A stretch of 41,353 nucleotides of DNA from Bacteroidaceae bacterium (GTDB taxonomy: Bacteria > Bacteroidota > Bacteroidia > Bacteroidales > Bacteroidaceae): the NCBI GenBank assembly GCA_017429945.1, contig JAFRNY010000092.1:1-41353 (forward strand), given 5' to 3'. The notes below the pieces were generated by a model, which searched no databases, was not told the DNA's origin, and saw only the letters and a list, made by a program, of their open reading frames with translations. The translations under genes and the position numbers were made by a program. Every line of letters begins with the position of its first letter. Within the stretch, counting starts at the first letter, position 1. Positions 7,292-16,227 of this stretch are shown here, piece by piece.

Positions 7292-8104
7292 ATGAAGCGC
7301 TATTGTTTGCTGATTGTCGGCCTGTGCCTGGCTGTTGCAAGCTTTGCCCAAAATTATCTTTGGGCCAGGGATATAAGTTATACCTCTAAGACCGATGCTT
7401 ACGCCACGGAGCGCCTGAAGCTCGATGTCTATTACCCCGCCGATGCCAAGGATGCGCCCGTCGTGGTGTGGTTCCATGGCGGCGGCCTGGAGGCCGGACA
7501 GAAGGATGTGCCGCAGGAGTTGCGCGGGAAGGGCTATGTGGTCGTCGGCGTGAACTATCGTCTGTTGCCGAAAGTGACTGTGGATAAGACGATTGACGAT
7601 GCCGCCGAGGCGGTGGCATGGGTCATGCGCCATGCCGCGGACTATGGCGGCAGCACACGCAAGGTGTTCGTGACGGGTCATTCGGCCGGCGGCTACCTGT
7701 CGATGATGCTGTGCCTGAACAGGGCTTGGCTGGGCAAGTACGGCGTGGATGCCGATTCGATTGCGGCCTACGTGCCTTTCAGCGGACAGGCCATCACGCA
7801 CTATAACGTGAGGAAGATGCAGGGGATAGACGCCTTGCAGCCGACGATCGACGAGTTTGCGCCGCTCTATTGGGTTCGGAAAGACTGTCCGCCGTTCATC
7901 CTCATCTGCGGCGACCGCGAACTGGAGCTTTATGGGCGTTACGATGAGAATCAGTATCTGGCGCGGATGATGAAGCTGGTCGGTCACCGGCAGACGGTGC
8001 TTTACGAGCTTGACGGCTTCGACCACGGCACGATGGTTCATCCTGCCTTCGGGTTGCTCGAGAAGCATATGCGCGAAGTGCTAAACAAACAAGCCTCCCA
8101 TTAA
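7292..8104 (+). CDS. Secreted alpha/beta-hydrolase (carboxylesterase-like)
   Basis: A 270-residue alpha/beta-hydrolase with a signal peptide (MKRYCLLIVGLCLAVASFAQ), so probably periplasmic. The hormone-sensitive-lipase-like pattern is complete: oxyanion loop HGGG at residues 62-65, nucleophile elbow GHSAGG with Ser131, a candidate acid Asp208 (CGDRE) and His245 (FDHG). Such enzymes cleave short acyl esters; in gut Bacteroidetes several remove acetyl or feruloyl groups from plant glycans, but nothing here fixes the substrate. It has its own -7 box, stands alone between the divergent rmuC and the convergent ccsA, and its TAA stop lies in the loop of the terminator hairpin. Confidence 0.85.
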   Translation: MKRYCLLIVGLCLAVASFAQNYLWARDISYTSKTDAYATERLKLDVYYPADAKDAPVVVWFHGGGLEAGQKDVPQELRGKGYVVVGVNYRLLPKVTVDKTIDDAAEAVAWVMRHAADYGGSTRKVFVTGHSAGGYLSMMLCLNRAWLGKYGVDADSIAAYVPFSGQAITHYNVRKMQGIDALQPTIDEFAPLYWVRKDCPPFILICGDRELELYGRYDENQYLARMMKLVGHRQTVLYELDGFDHGTMVHPAFGLLEKHMREVLNKQASH

Positions 8105-8119
8105 CGGGAGGCTTGTTTG
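8087..8119. terminator. Bidirectional terminator between the hydrolase and ccsA
   Basis: AAACAAGCCTCCC and GGGAGGCTTGTTT form a 13-bp perfect stem around a 6-nt loop. A/T runs on both sides let it serve both convergent genes. The TAA stop of the hydrolase is in the loop, so the left arm is coding. Confidence 0.85.
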
Positions 8120-8151
8120 ATATTATGCTTTTGTAGATTTGAGCTTGCGGA

Positions 8152-9024
8152 TTATCCGTAAGTGTGGACGCTTGTGCCTTGAGCGCTGGGCAGGTAGTTG
8201 ATGCCCCACCAGCACATCTGCAGTAGTATGAAGGCGGCGATGAGGAGCCATAGCGCGAGGCGCGTGTTGTGGCGCGGGAGGCGTCGGTAGTGAATGAAGA
8301 GGAGGTAGCCGAGCCAGGTCACTGCGGCCCACGTCTCCTTTGGATCCCATGACCAATAATGTCCCCAAGCTTCCTTAGCCCACAGCGCGCCGAAGAGCAT
8401 GCCGAAAGTGAGGAAGGCGAGTCCTGCGCGGACTATGCCGTCGAGCTCTGCCGACGCTTCGCTATCGAGAGTAAAGCCGGCTGCCTTGCGAGAGGGTTCA
8501 ATAGACGCTTCGCTGTTGATTGCGGCATCGTATGTTTTGGCTTCGGGGACGCCTTGTACTTTCCGGTAGCTTTTCGCGAGATAATATACAGCCATGAGAG
8601 TGGCGGCGCCGAGAATGGCATAAGCCATCATGTAAACAATGACGTGCGGCGCGAACCACGGACTCTGGAGAGCCGGCATCAAGGCCTTTGAGTGAATTTC
8701 GGGTTTGAAGATGTTTACGCAGATGAAGACGGTGGCGAGTACGGTGGTGAACGATAGAATCCACTTGTAGCGCTTGCGGGCATAGACGAGCAGTCCGGCC
8801 AGCGGCAAGAAGAACGAATACCAGAGTCGCGTCTCGCCCATCGTGCGTAGCGGTGGCCGCTCGAGCGTCACCCACATAGCGATGATGAAGGCGAAGAAGA
8901 TAGCCAGACCAATGGCGGTGGCGACTATTGTGGTGCGCGTTTTGCCTTTCCAGGCAGCTAGAGCTCCCAGCGCCCAATGTGCTATTGCGATGATTGCAAC
9001 GAGGGTGAAGTAATCCCAGATCAT
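8152..9024 (-). CDS. ccsA: CcsA, cytochrome c maturation (System II) heme protein
   Basis: Integral membrane protein that, with ResB/CcsB, exports heme and attaches it to c-type apocytochromes at the periplasmic face of the inner membrane. The 290-residue product is strongly hydrophobic with about eight membrane helices. It has the tryptophan-rich WWD heme-handling motif (WGHYWSWDPKETWAAVTW, residues 220-237), a conserved His127 in PHVIVYMMAY and a terminal HTYG resembling the GLHSYG motif that supplies the second external histidine. A charged cytoplasmic loop (residues 156-197) is longer than I would expect. The ATG overlaps the resB stop (ATGA), so translation is coupled. It is the last gene of the porin-resB-ccsA operon and ends at the shared terminator. 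Confidence 0.92.
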   Translation of the reverse strand: MIWDYFTLVAIIAIAHWALGALAAWKGKTRTTIVATAIGLAIFFAFIIAMWVTLERPPLRTMGETRLWYSFFLPLAGLLVYARKRYKWILSFTTVLATVFICVNIFKPEIHSKALMPALQSPWFAPHVIVYMMAYAILGAATLMAVYYLAKSYRKVQGVPEAKTYDAAINSEASIEPSRKAAGFTLDSEASAELDGIVRAGLAFLTFGMLFGALWAKEAWGHYWSWDPKETWAAVTWLGYLLFIHYRRLPRHNTRLALWLLIAAFILLQMCWWGINYLPSAQGTSVHTYG

Positions 9025-9953
9025 GACTCCTTCACCTCCTTTCTGCCGTTGCCGAAGAGCATAAAGAGCGCTCCGGCCAGCATCATGATTATACCTGCGT
9101 AGGCGTAAGGCAGCCAGGGGTCGCGCACCAGTTCAAAGATGCTTATGCGGCTGTCGGCTCCGGCCTTTGTGTCGTAGCTGTACTGATAAATCTTCCAACC
9201 GTCGACCTCTACGGGGTGGTTCACATCTACCGTAGCCTCGAAATCCTTGCCTCGCTTTGTGCGCACATGGATGTCTGATGCGAAGCGGCGCGGTGAGCCG
9301 TCGTCGTAAGACTCCATGATAAAGCGCTTGAGCTCAATTGCCACGGGAAGGTTGTGGAGCAGTCCGCTGTCATCGACGCCTCGCCATTCAAATGCCCCAA
9401 GCGTAGTAATCATTTTCAGCCGCTGGAGGTCGGGGTTGCCGAGCGTGGCGCAGGTGAGGGCGAGGAACAGTCCGGCGTGATTGAGCACGAAAGCTATGTC
9501 GGCGATGCGCAGTGAGCGATTGGGACCGGCAAGTAGCGACGCGATCTTAGACAGACGGCGCAGTGTGGTAAGTCCCACGATAAGAGTCACATAGACGTAT
9601 GCCAGCACGAATGGCCAGAAGCAGAGCATATCGCTCAGCCAATGGCCGTCGGCCGTTTGGCGGGTAAGTCCCATGACCATCGTCAGCACGAGGGCTGTGG
9701 CGATAGCCGGGAGGGCTGCCGGGAGCGAAGAGAGATAGCTGAAAAGGCGGACTTTGCGGCGCAGCAGGTGCATCAGCAGCAGGGCTGCAAGCAGTGCGGC
9801 CATACAGATGATGTTCACCGGCCAAGCGAAGACAGCCCATACGACAGGTCCCACAGCCCATTGCAGAGCTATGCCAACGGCAACGAGTGCTGCGCAGATG
9901 AGCGCGCTCAGTCGCCAGTCCCAGGGGGCTTGTCGGAGGTTGTCTGTTACCAC
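9021..9953 (-). CDS. resB: ResB/CcsB, cytochrome c maturation protein
   Basis: Membrane partner of CcsA in System II cytochrome c assembly. The 310-residue protein has three N-terminal helices (about 16-37, 43-62, 78-96), a fourth near 110-130, the helix FVLNHAGLFLALTCATLG whose histidine is conserved, a periplasmic domain with the family signature VNHPVEVDGWKIYQYSYD, and a final helix (LPYAYAGIIMMLAGALFMLFG). The start codon is GTG at 9953 inside the overlap GTGGTAA with the upstream porin gene; the stop overlaps the ccsA ATG. Both overlaps indicate tight translational coupling. In other Bacteroidales this pair usually follows nrfHA; no cytochrome gene lies beside it here. Confidence 0.9.
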   Translation of the reverse strand: MVTDNLRQAPWDWRLSALICAALVAVGIALQWAVGPVVWAVFAWPVNIICMAALLAALLLMHLLRRKVRLFSYLSSLPAALPAIATALVLTMVMGLTRQTADGHWLSDMLCFWPFVLAYVYVTLIVGLTTLRRLSKIASLLAGPNRSLRIADIAFVLNHAGLFLALTCATLGNPDLQRLKMITTLGAFEWRGVDDSGLLHNLPVAIELKRFIMESYDDGSPRRFASDIHVRTKRGKDFEATVDVNHPVEVDGWKIYQYSYDTKAGADSRISIFELVRDPWLPYAYAGIIMMLAGALFMLFGNGRKEVKES

Positions 9954-11395
9954 TTCAGCTTAAGGATGCGAGGATTGAAACAAATGGTGAGATAGCCCCA
10001 GTCTTGCCACATCAGGTGGTTGCCGCTCTTGAAATAGTCGAGCGTCTCGGTGCCGAGCATAAAGGAATAACCTGCGGTGATCGTGAGGTCGCGCAGCAGG
10101 CGAGCCGTGACTTGGAAGTCAGCTTCGTGACCGAGTTCCCACTCGAGGTCGCCGTACTTCTCTCCGGTGAGGAAATAGTGGTAGTTGCCTGAGATGGTGA
10201 CGGGGCGGCCTGTTTCGGGACGCTTGCGGCCGATGTTCACGAAAACACCAGCCTGTGCGTCCTGCAGTCCGCACTCGAGCGATGAGGTGAAATAGTCCAT
10301 GGCTCCGTTGAACTTATGGGCTGTGCCATAGAGTGGCGTGAAGGCGTGCTGATTAGTGTTGCGCCCGTTGTTGCCGCTGAGGTAGTCGTAGGCGAGGAAT
10401 CCGCCGACGATGTCGCCGTTGTAGGCTGCTCGCCCACTGGCCATGTAGGCGCTGATGTCCTTGCGTGAGCGTGCTTCAGTGCCACGCTGGTAGTAGAACG
10501 AAGCAGCGAAGTCGAAGTCGCTGAAGGCGTAAGTGATATGTGTGCCAGCGAGTTGCATGTACTTGACGTCGCCCGTGGCTTCACCGAGGCGCGTACGCTC
10601 CACGCCGATGTTCAGTCCGAGCACAGAGATGCCAAGGCCGAGGTCGCGGGGCTGATAGTGGTACCATACGCCGGCGAGATTCTTGTAGGGCATCGGGCCG
10701 ATGTAGTTGCCGATGCGGTCGTGATCGATGCTCTGATTGAGCGACCCGAAGATGTGCGCTTTGTGTTCTTCGTTCTCAAAACCCATGCGCAGTGCGTCGT
10801 GGCTGTTGCCTGCGATGTCCCAGTCGGAAGCTCCGAGGATGCGCTCATCGTCGTAGGAGAGCTCCTGTCGGCCTACCTGCATGAAGAGTCCGTTGTTGGT
10901 GTAGCCTTTAGCCCATGCCTCGTGCATAGCTACACGTCCGCTGCGCTCGTTGATTGCGTCCTGTCCCCAGATGCCTGTGTGCTGCACTGAAGCCTTGAGC
11001 TGCAGGTTTTGCCTCTCGTAGCCGATGCTTACGCGCGCGCGTTCATTAAAAAATATAGCGGCGTCGTCGCCACGCTCGCGCGGAGTGATGGCTCCGTGGT
11101 CGTATTCGCCTCTGGCGCGCACCTGTGCGTCGATGGTGAACGTATTGCCCTTCTGCTCGTCGGCCTCAGGAGCTACGGGCATCACGGGCTTAGCCTCGGT
11201 AACGGCTGGTGCGGGCGTCTGGGCGGGAATCGTCTGTACGATAATAGAGTCCTGACGGAGCGAATCCTCGCCCTCGGCCATTGCATTGAGGATCTTGATT
11301 ACCGGGCTGCGGCGATTGTCGGTATCGCTCTGTCTGGCAGCAGCAGCGCTCATGGTGAGCAGCAAGCCTGCTATGGTGATGACTGCTTGTTTCAT
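9947..11395 (-). CDS. Alginate-export-type outer-membrane porin
   Basis: A 482-residue outer-membrane beta-barrel of the alginate export (AlgE-like) superfamily. It has a signal peptide (residues 1-20), a Pro/Ala/Glu-rich periplasmic linker to about residue 85, and then alternating strands with ARVSIGYERQNLQLKASVQH, MQVGRQELSYDDERILGASDW and DALRMGFENEEHKAHIFGS, which are typical of this family. The last residues, NPRILKLKW, give the aromatic C-terminus used in BAM recognition. The natural substrate is unknown. In Bacteroidetes, family members are not restricted to alginate. It leads an operon with resB and ccsA (stop overlaps the resB GTG), so a role in uptake of a substrate or product of a respiratory pathway is possible but inferred from position only. 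Confidence 0.75.
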   Translation of the reverse strand: MKQAVITIAGLLLTMSAAAARQSDTDNRRSPVIKILNAMAEGEDSLRQDSIIVQTIPAQTPAPAVTEAKPVMPVAPEADEQKGNTFTIDAQVRARGEYDHGAITPRERGDDAAIFFNERARVSIGYERQNLQLKASVQHTGIWGQDAINERSGRVAMHEAWAKGYTNNGLFMQVGRQELSYDDERILGASDWDIAGNSHDALRMGFENEEHKAHIFGSLNQSIDHDRIGNYIGPMPYKNLAGVWYHYQPRDLGLGISVLGLNIGVERTRLGEATGDVKYMQLAGTHITYAFSDFDFAASFYYQRGTEARSRKDISAYMASGRAAYNGDIVGGFLAYDYLSGNNGRNTNQHAFTPLYGTAHKFNGAMDYFTSSLECGLQDAQAGVFVNIGRKRPETGRPVTISGNYHYFLTGEKYGDLEWELGHEADFQVTARLLRDLTITAGYSFMLGTETLDYFKSGNHLMWQDWGYLTICFNPRILKLKW

Positions 11396-11426
11396 TCTTT
11401 CGTTTGTTGAATTTTAATTTCGGGTG

Positions 11427-11458
11427 CAAAATTAGGTGTTTTTTCCGTTAACCCCAAG
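11427..11458 (-). promoter_or_regulatory. Promoter of the porin-resB-ccsA operon
   Basis: On the minus strand CTTG, 20 nt, TAATTTTG: a full -7 match and a one-mismatch -33 box at the right spacing, 31 nt before the ATG at 11395. Confidence 0.6.
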
Positions 11459-11504
11459 GAAAAGTGCCTATTTTGCTTATATTTAGTGTAAATTTAATAA
11501 TTCA

Positions 11505-13055
11505 TTATTTACTCACCTCGTCGGGCCAGGGGCATGGCAGGCCGGTTAGTTTGTCGGTGGGGCGCTGTGCCTTCATCCGTCGGAGTTCCTTGCCGAGCCG
11601 TCGTGCCAGGGTGCGTACAATTTTTGGCTGTTGGGCGGCGAGATTATGCTGCTCTGAGATGTCTGTCCTGATGTTGTAGAGCTCAGAAATGCCGGTCTTG
11701 TAATAATAGATGAGCTTCCAGTCGCCCAGTCTGATGGCGCAGTTGAGGTCTATGCCCGGTCCGGTGTTGCCCCAGATGTGGGGGTAGTTCCATATGAGAG
11801 GCCTTTTGGCCGAGCCGTCGGCTTTGCCTTTAATCAGCGGCACGAAGCTGCGGCCGTCGATGGTCTGTGGCGCTCTGTAGCGGCCTACTTGTGCCATCTC
11901 AAGAATCGTCGGGAAAAAGTCTTCTATGCATAGATAGCTGTCGCAACGGCTGTGGGGCTGTGCCGTTCCAGGCCATCTGACGATGAGCGGTTCGCGAATG
12001 CCTCCTTCGAGCAGCGACCCCTTTCCGCAGCGCAGTGGTGCGTTCTGCGTGTAGAGCGGCTCGTCGCGCCATTCGGTACTGGTGCAGTAGCCCCCGTTGT
12101 CGCTCATGAAGATGACGATCGTGTTGTCGCGCTCGCCGTTGCGGTCGAGCCAGGCGAGTATCTGCCCGAGGCTGTTGTCCATGCCTTCGATGAGCGAGGC
12201 GTAGGCTGCCTCTTTCTCTGAAAGTCCTTTGAGGCGGTATTTGTCAAAATAGCTAGGGTCGCGGTCTATGGGAACGTGTACGGCATAGTGCGACATATAG
12301 AGATAGAACGGTTGCGCGTAGTTCTTGGCTTTGTCTAAGGCCTTGAGGGCTTCTTGCGTGAGGGCTTCGGTGAGGAAAGTGCCTGTGCCCCAATAGTCGC
12401 GCAGCCCGGGTATGGCAAACTGCGCCGTAGGGCGGCCGTTGCCGTCGTGGCCGAAGTTGCGTTCGCTGAGATAGGTGGCCGGTCCGCCTGCGGCATGCCC
12501 TGCGATGTTGACCTCAAAACCAAAGTGCTCGGGCGCTTCGCCTGGCGTGTGCTCAGCCCCCCAATGCGCCTTTCCGCAGTGAATAGTGTGGTAGCCGTTT
12601 TCGCGAAGAATATCTACGAATGAGCGTGCGACGAACGTATTGGGCACTCCCGAGGTTTGGCAGATGCCGTTGTAGTTCCAGTCGGGCGGCGAGAGACGGT
12701 CGTCGGTTCCGTCGGTCATTGTGTCGCGACGGAATGTCCAGTTCGTCACACGATGGCGGGCGGCGTTCGCTCCGGTCATGAGTGAGCATCGACTGGGCGA
12801 GCTGATTGGCGAGGCGTAAGCCTGCGTGAAAAGCACTCCCTCGTCGGCCAAGCGCTGCATATTTGGCGTCTCATAGGTGTTGTTGAGGCACGTGCGTTGT
12901 GTCCAGAAAGGCACGGACGTGTCTTGCCACCCCATATCATCTACCATGAAAAGGATGATGTTGGGCTGTCGGTCCTTCTTTTGTGCCGAAAAAGCCGAAG
13001 TGGCAACGAGCACAGAGGCGCTGACGACGGTGGCGATGGCTTGTGGGCGTGGCAT
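11505..13055 (-). CDS. Ser-type arylsulfatase family protein (S1 family)
   Basis: A 516-residue sulfatase exported by a signal peptide (MPRPQAIATVVSASVLVATS); it would hydrolyse sulfate esters, in gut Bacteroidetes usually on glycans such as mucin or glycosaminoglycans. The metal site begins with NIILFMVDDMGW (Asp39, Asp40). The maturation signature is SSPSRCSLMTG, with Ser85 at the formylglycine position, so activity would need the radical-SAM anaerobic sulfatase-maturating enzyme, which is not in this window. Further motifs are HCGKAHWGAEHT (Lys and His of the active site) and IFMSDNGG (Asp/Asn metal ligands). The substrate cannot be read from the sequence. The gene starts 11 nt after the RsmI-like gene and seems to be third in its operon. 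Confidence 0.9.
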   Translation of the reverse strand: MPRPQAIATVVSASVLVATSAFSAQKKDRQPNIILFMVDDMGWQDTSVPFWTQRTCLNNTYETPNMQRLADEGVLFTQAYASPISSPSRCSLMTGANAARHRVTNWTFRRDTMTDGTDDRLSPPDWNYNGICQTSGVPNTFVARSFVDILRENGYHTIHCGKAHWGAEHTPGEAPEHFGFEVNIAGHAAGGPATYLSERNFGHDGNGRPTAQFAIPGLRDYWGTGTFLTEALTQEALKALDKAKNYAQPFYLYMSHYAVHVPIDRDPSYFDKYRLKGLSEKEAAYASLIEGMDNSLGQILAWLDRNGERDNTIVIFMSDNGGYCTSTEWRDEPLYTQNAPLRCGKGSLLEGGIREPLIVRWPGTAQPHSRCDSYLCIEDFFPTILEMAQVGRYRAPQTIDGRSFVPLIKGKADGSAKRPLIWNYPHIWGNTGPGIDLNCAIRLGDWKLIYYYKTGISELYNIRTDISEQHNLAAQQPKIVRTLARRLGKELRRMKAQRPTDKLTGLPCPWPDEVSK

Positions 13056-13066
13056 AACGGATTAGT

Positions 13067-13789
13067 CTATCTGCCGAAAAGGAAGATGGCGGGCGTCTTG
13101 GAGAGGTCGGGGAGGGTGGTGTGCTTCCACTGCGCCACGGTCTGCGTTCGAATCCATTCGTTGTCGGTGGTTATGCCGGCGGCTATGCACAGGCGCGTCT
13201 GCGGTCGCAGTGTCTGCAGGAGTGTGGCGAAGAGCTTGGCGTTGCGGTATGGCGTCTCGATGAAGAGCTGCGTCTGTTGTTCGTGCAGCGCCCGTTCCTC
13301 GAGCTGCTTGAGGCGCTTGGCGCGGTCTGCGGCCTCGATGGGCAGGTAGCCGTTGAAGGCGAAGCTCTGTCCGTTGAGCCCAGAAGCCATGACGGCCATG
13401 ATCATCGACGACGGCCCCACGAGCGGCACTACGCGCACGCCTTTCCTCTGGGCTATTGCCACGACATCGGCGCCGGGGTCGGCCACGGCAGGGCAACCGG
13501 CTTCTGAGATTACGCCAATGCTCTCGCCCTCGTCGAGCGGCTTGAGGTACTGCTCGAAGAGTGCGGCATCAGCGTGCTTGCCCATGGGGTAGAACGTCAG
13601 AGCGTCGATGTCGATGTTTTTATCTACGCGCTTGAGGAAGCGCCTTGCCGAGCGAATCTCTTCTACGATAAAATAGCGGAGGCCCTTGATCACCGACTTG
13701 TTGTACTCGGGCAACACGCGTTGCTGCGGCGTCTCGCCTAATTCAACGGGGCATAGGATCAGAGAGGGGGTCGAGCTGGTGGTAATCAT
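13067..13789 (-). CDS. RsmI-like SAM-dependent methyltransferase
   Basis: Tetrapyrrole-methylase-fold protein of the RsmI family; RsmI proper 2'-O-methylates C1402 of 16S rRNA. The signature order fits: an N-terminal strand LILCPVELGE, ISEAGCPAVADPGADVVAIA (the SAM-site loop, VSDAGTPxxSDPG in RsmI), VVPLVGPSSMIMAVMASGL and FAFNGYLP. Bacteroidetes often carry a divergent second member of this family, and this may be it, so the rRNA target is not certain. I use ATG 13789 (MITTSSTPSLILCP, 240 residues) because the longer frame from 13834 adds residues unlike the family and a larger overlap. Even so, it overlaps the end of the upstream gene by 47 nt, which suggests coupling. Confidence 0.8.
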   Translation of the reverse strand: MITTSSTPSLILCPVELGETPQQRVLPEYNKSVIKGLRYFIVEEIRSARRFLKRVDKNIDIDALTFYPMGKHADAALFEQYLKPLDEGESIGVISEAGCPAVADPGADVVAIAQRKGVRVVPLVGPSSMIMAVMASGLNGQSFAFNGYLPIEAADRAKRLKQLEERALHEQQTQLFIETPYRNAKLFATLLQTLRPQTRLCIAAGITTDNEWIRTQTVAQWKHTTLPDLSKTPAIFLFGR

Positions 13790-14438
13790 GGAAGTAGGGC
13801 TTGAGTTTGGGCTTCTTATGTTCGAGATAGGCATTTAGCGCATCGCTGACGATGAAAGCACGGCTCATTCGTGCCCGTTGCTCGTCGGTGAAGCGTCCGT
13901 CGTAGAAGGGGCTGTCTTTGCCGAGGTATTTGTCGAGGCTAATGCCTATGAGTGTGTCGTTGACCACGATACTGCGTCCGAGGCGCCCGATTTGGGTGTA
14001 GACGCGGGGGCGTCGGAAGTCTGGGTCGCGCTTCTCCTGAGTCTTGAATGCGTTGTCGAAATCTTTTTCGATGTCGCTGATATCGTTGTATTGAGCGTGT
14101 ACGGCATCGAGCAGCTCCTGCATCGTGGAGTCGAGATAGAGGTAGCGCATGCGTTTCTCGACATCGGGCTCCATGGCGCTGCCAAGTTCCAGCACGTCCT
14201 CAATGAGCATTGTGGTCTGTGCCGTGTAGTCGGTGTTCATCCGGTGGAGGGCCGTGTAGCTGCCGAGCGATACGTATTCGTCGAGGAGGCGGTCGTAGCG
14301 GTCGATTACGAATCCTTTCTTCTTCACTTGGCTGTCAGAAGCCAGCGCCCACCCCTCCCAGGGATGAGCCAACCAGCTCCACACTCCGACTGCACAGAGC
14401 AATGCAAGCAGAATTGCGAGGAAAAGATTACGCTTCAA
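13743..14438 (-). CDS. GldB-like protein, function unassigned
   Basis: A 231-residue protein that starts at a TTG codon and has a hydrophobic N-terminus (residues 4-24, NLFLAILLALLCAVGVWSWLA), so it is exported or membrane-anchored. The C-terminal half (GISLDKYLGKDSPFYDG, RMSRAFIVSDALNAYL) resembles the conserved block of GldB lipoproteins of Bacteroidetes, which are linked to gliding and type IX secretion in motile species but also have relatives in non-gliding ones. The lipoprotein cysteine of true GldB is not evident: Cys15 lies inside the hydrophobic stretch and lacks a good lipobox context. First gene of an operon with the RsmI-like and sulfatase genes. Confidence 0.55.
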   Translation of the reverse strand: MKRNLFLAILLALLCAVGVWSWLAHPWEGWALASDSQVKKKGFVIDRYDRLLDEYVSLGSYTALHRMNTDYTAQTTMLIEDVLELGSAMEPDVEKRMRYLYLDSTMQELLDAVHAQYNDISDIEKDFDNAFKTQEKRDPDFRRPRVYTQIGRLGRSIVVNDTLIGISLDKYLGKDSPFYDGRFTDEQRARMSRAFIVSDALNAYLEHKKPKLKPYFHDYHQLDPLSDPMPR

Positions 14439-14466
14439 GAATCTTTATGTTTGTTAAATTCCGCTG

Positions 14467-14498
14467 CAAAGTAAGTAAATAATTGTTTAATGTGCAAG
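14467..14498 (-). promoter_or_regulatory. Promoter of the GldB-like/RsmI-like/sulfatase operon
   Basis: On the minus strand CTTG, 20 nt, TTACTTTG: one mismatch in each box and correct spacing, 28 nt before the TTG start at 14438. Confidence 0.45.
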
Positions 14499-14522
14499 AA
14501 AAATGCTAAAAAAGTGAAAAAG

Positions 14523-16220
14523 TCAGATGACTTCTATGCCTTGTTGCTCGCACAACTTCAAACTAAGCTCTTTAAGCTTGAATTTTTGTATCTTACCTGA
14601 GCCTGTAAGAGGGAATTCGTTGACGAAGAAGACATACTTGGGAATCTTGTATCGCGCAATCTTGCCTCGGCAGAACTCGCGGACGTCCTCGGGCGTCATC
14701 GTGACGCCCTCATAGAGGATGATGAAGGCTCCGACCTCCTCGCCATATTTCTTCGAAGGCACGGCGGCCACCTGTACGTCCTTTATTCCAGGCATATGGT
14801 AGAGGAATTCCTCTATCTCGCGCGGGTAAACGTTTTCGCCTCCGCGAATAATCATGTCTTTGATGCGCCCTGTGATACGATAGTAGCCTTGCTCGTCCTT
14901 TATGCCGAGGTCGCCGCTGTGGAGGAATCCGTTCTCGTCGATGACTTCGGCCGTGGCCTGCGGATTCTTGTAGTAGCCTTTCATGACGTTGAAGCCTCGG
15001 CAGCACATCTCGCCCTGCACGCCCGGCGGGCATTCTTTGCCTGTCTCGGGGTCGAGCACTTTCACCTCTACGAATGGGAAATCGCGCCCGACGGTGGTGC
15101 AGCGCTGTTCGAAGGAGTCGGAGAGGCAGGTCTGGGTCATTCCAGGCGAGCTCTCTGTGAGCCCATAGACCGACGTGATGGTCATGAACATTTTCTCAGA
15201 CACCTGTTTCATCAGTTCGACCGGGCAGAGCGACCCGGCCATAATGCCCGTGCGGAGCGAACTCATATCGAACATCGAGAACATCGGGTGGTTGAGCTCG
15301 GCGATGAACATCGTAGGGACGCCGTAGAGGGCGGTGCAGCGCTCTTTGTGGACGCTGGCGAGCACTACGAGGGGGTCGAACTTCTCCACCATGACCTGCG
15401 TGCAGCCGTGGGTGAGACAGTTCATCGTGGCAAGCACCACTCCGAAGCAGTGGAAGAGGGGCACACAGACGCAGAGCTTGTCGTCCTGCGTGAAGCCCAT
15501 GTTCTCGCCAGTGAAATAGCCGTCGTTGCTGATGTTGTAGTGGGTGAGCATCACGCCTTTGGGGAAGCCTGTGGTGCCTGAGGTGTACTGCATGTTCACT
15601 ACGTCGTGGCATGTGACGACGCTCTTTGCGGCGAGTAGTTCTTCGTCTTCGATGTTCTGCCCGAGCAGAAGCAGTTCGGCGGTGTTGAACATTCCGCGGT
15701 GCTTCTCCATACCTATATATACTACATTCTTCAGATAGGGGAAGCGCTCGCTGTTGAGATGCCCGCGCTCGGCCGTGCGCAGCTCAGGTAGCATCTTGTA
15801 GGTCATGTCAACATAGTCGGCTTCCCAAGTGCCGTCGGTGATGCAGAGCGTATGCATATCCGAGTCCTTGCAGAGGTATTCGAGCTCGCTCTGCTTGTAG
15901 TTGGTGTTGACGGTCACGAGTACGGCGCCGATTTTTGCGGTGGCGTAAAGGAAGGTGAGCCAATCGGGGACGTTTGTGGCCCATATGCCTACGTTTGAGC
16001 CTCGCTTAACGCCTATTGCCAGCAGTCCTTTTGCGAGGTTATCTACGCGCTCGTTGAACTGCGCCCAAGTGAAGCGCAGGTCGCGGTCGCTGTAAACGAG
16101 GTATTCTTTGTCGGGCGTTGTAGCGGCCCAGTGTTCGAGCCATTCGCCAAGTGTGCGCTCAAAGAGCGTATAGCCTTCGCCGCCTGTCTCGGCGGGGTAT
16201 TTGCGTGTTGTGTTATCCAA
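14523..16220 (-). CDS. AMP-forming acyl-CoA synthetase
   Basis: A 565-residue member of the ANL adenylating superfamily; it would activate a carboxylic (probably fatty) acid to the acyl-AMP and then the CoA thioester in the cytosol. Motifs are complete: P-loop [11 protein letters not shown] (residues 212-222), the A5 region [13 protein letters not shown]7 [19 protein letters not shown], the hinge and A8 [14 protein letters not shown], and the catalytic lysine in [11 protein letters not shown] (Lys543). It resembles medium/long-chain FadD-type enzymes, but chain length cannot be read. The start is a TTG at 16220; no in-frame ATG near the family N-terminus is available. The cupin/XRE regulator lies just upstream on the same strand, an association I recall from other Bacteroidales, which suggests that this regulator controls or senses the pathway. 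Confidence 0.9.
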   Translation of the reverse strand: MDNTTRKYPAETGGEGYTLFERTLGEWLEHWAATTPDKEYLVYSDRDLRFTWAQFNERVDNLAKGLLAIGVKRGSNVGIWATNVPDWLTFLYATAKIGAVLVTVNTNYKQSELEYLCKDSDMHTLCITDGTWEADYVDMTYKMLPELRTAERGHLNSERFPYLKNVVYIGMEKHRGMFNTAELLLLGQNIEDEELLAAKSVVTCHDVVNMQYTSGTTGFPKGVMLTHYNISNDGYFTGENMGFTQDDKLCVCVPLFHCFGVVLATMNCLTHGCTQVMVEKFDPLVVLASVHKERCTALYGVPTMFIAELNHPMFSMFDMSSLRTGIMAGSLCPVELMKQVSEKMFMTITSVYGLTESSPGMTQTCLSDSFEQRCTTVGRDFPFVEVKVLDPETGKECPPGVQGEMCCRGFNVMKGYYKNPQATAEVIDENGFLHSGDLGIKDEQGYYRITGRIKDMIIRGGENVYPREIEEFLYHMPGIKDVQVAAVPSKKYGEEVGAFIILYEGVTMTPEDVREFCRGKIARYKIPKYVFFVNEFPLTGSGKIQKFKLKELSLKLCEQQGIEVI

Positions 16221-16227
16221 TGATTAA

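Noticed and set aside
12877-13349. Plus-strand frames over the sulfatase/methyltransferase junction
   Set aside because: Antisense to two well-supported genes; no recognisable domain.
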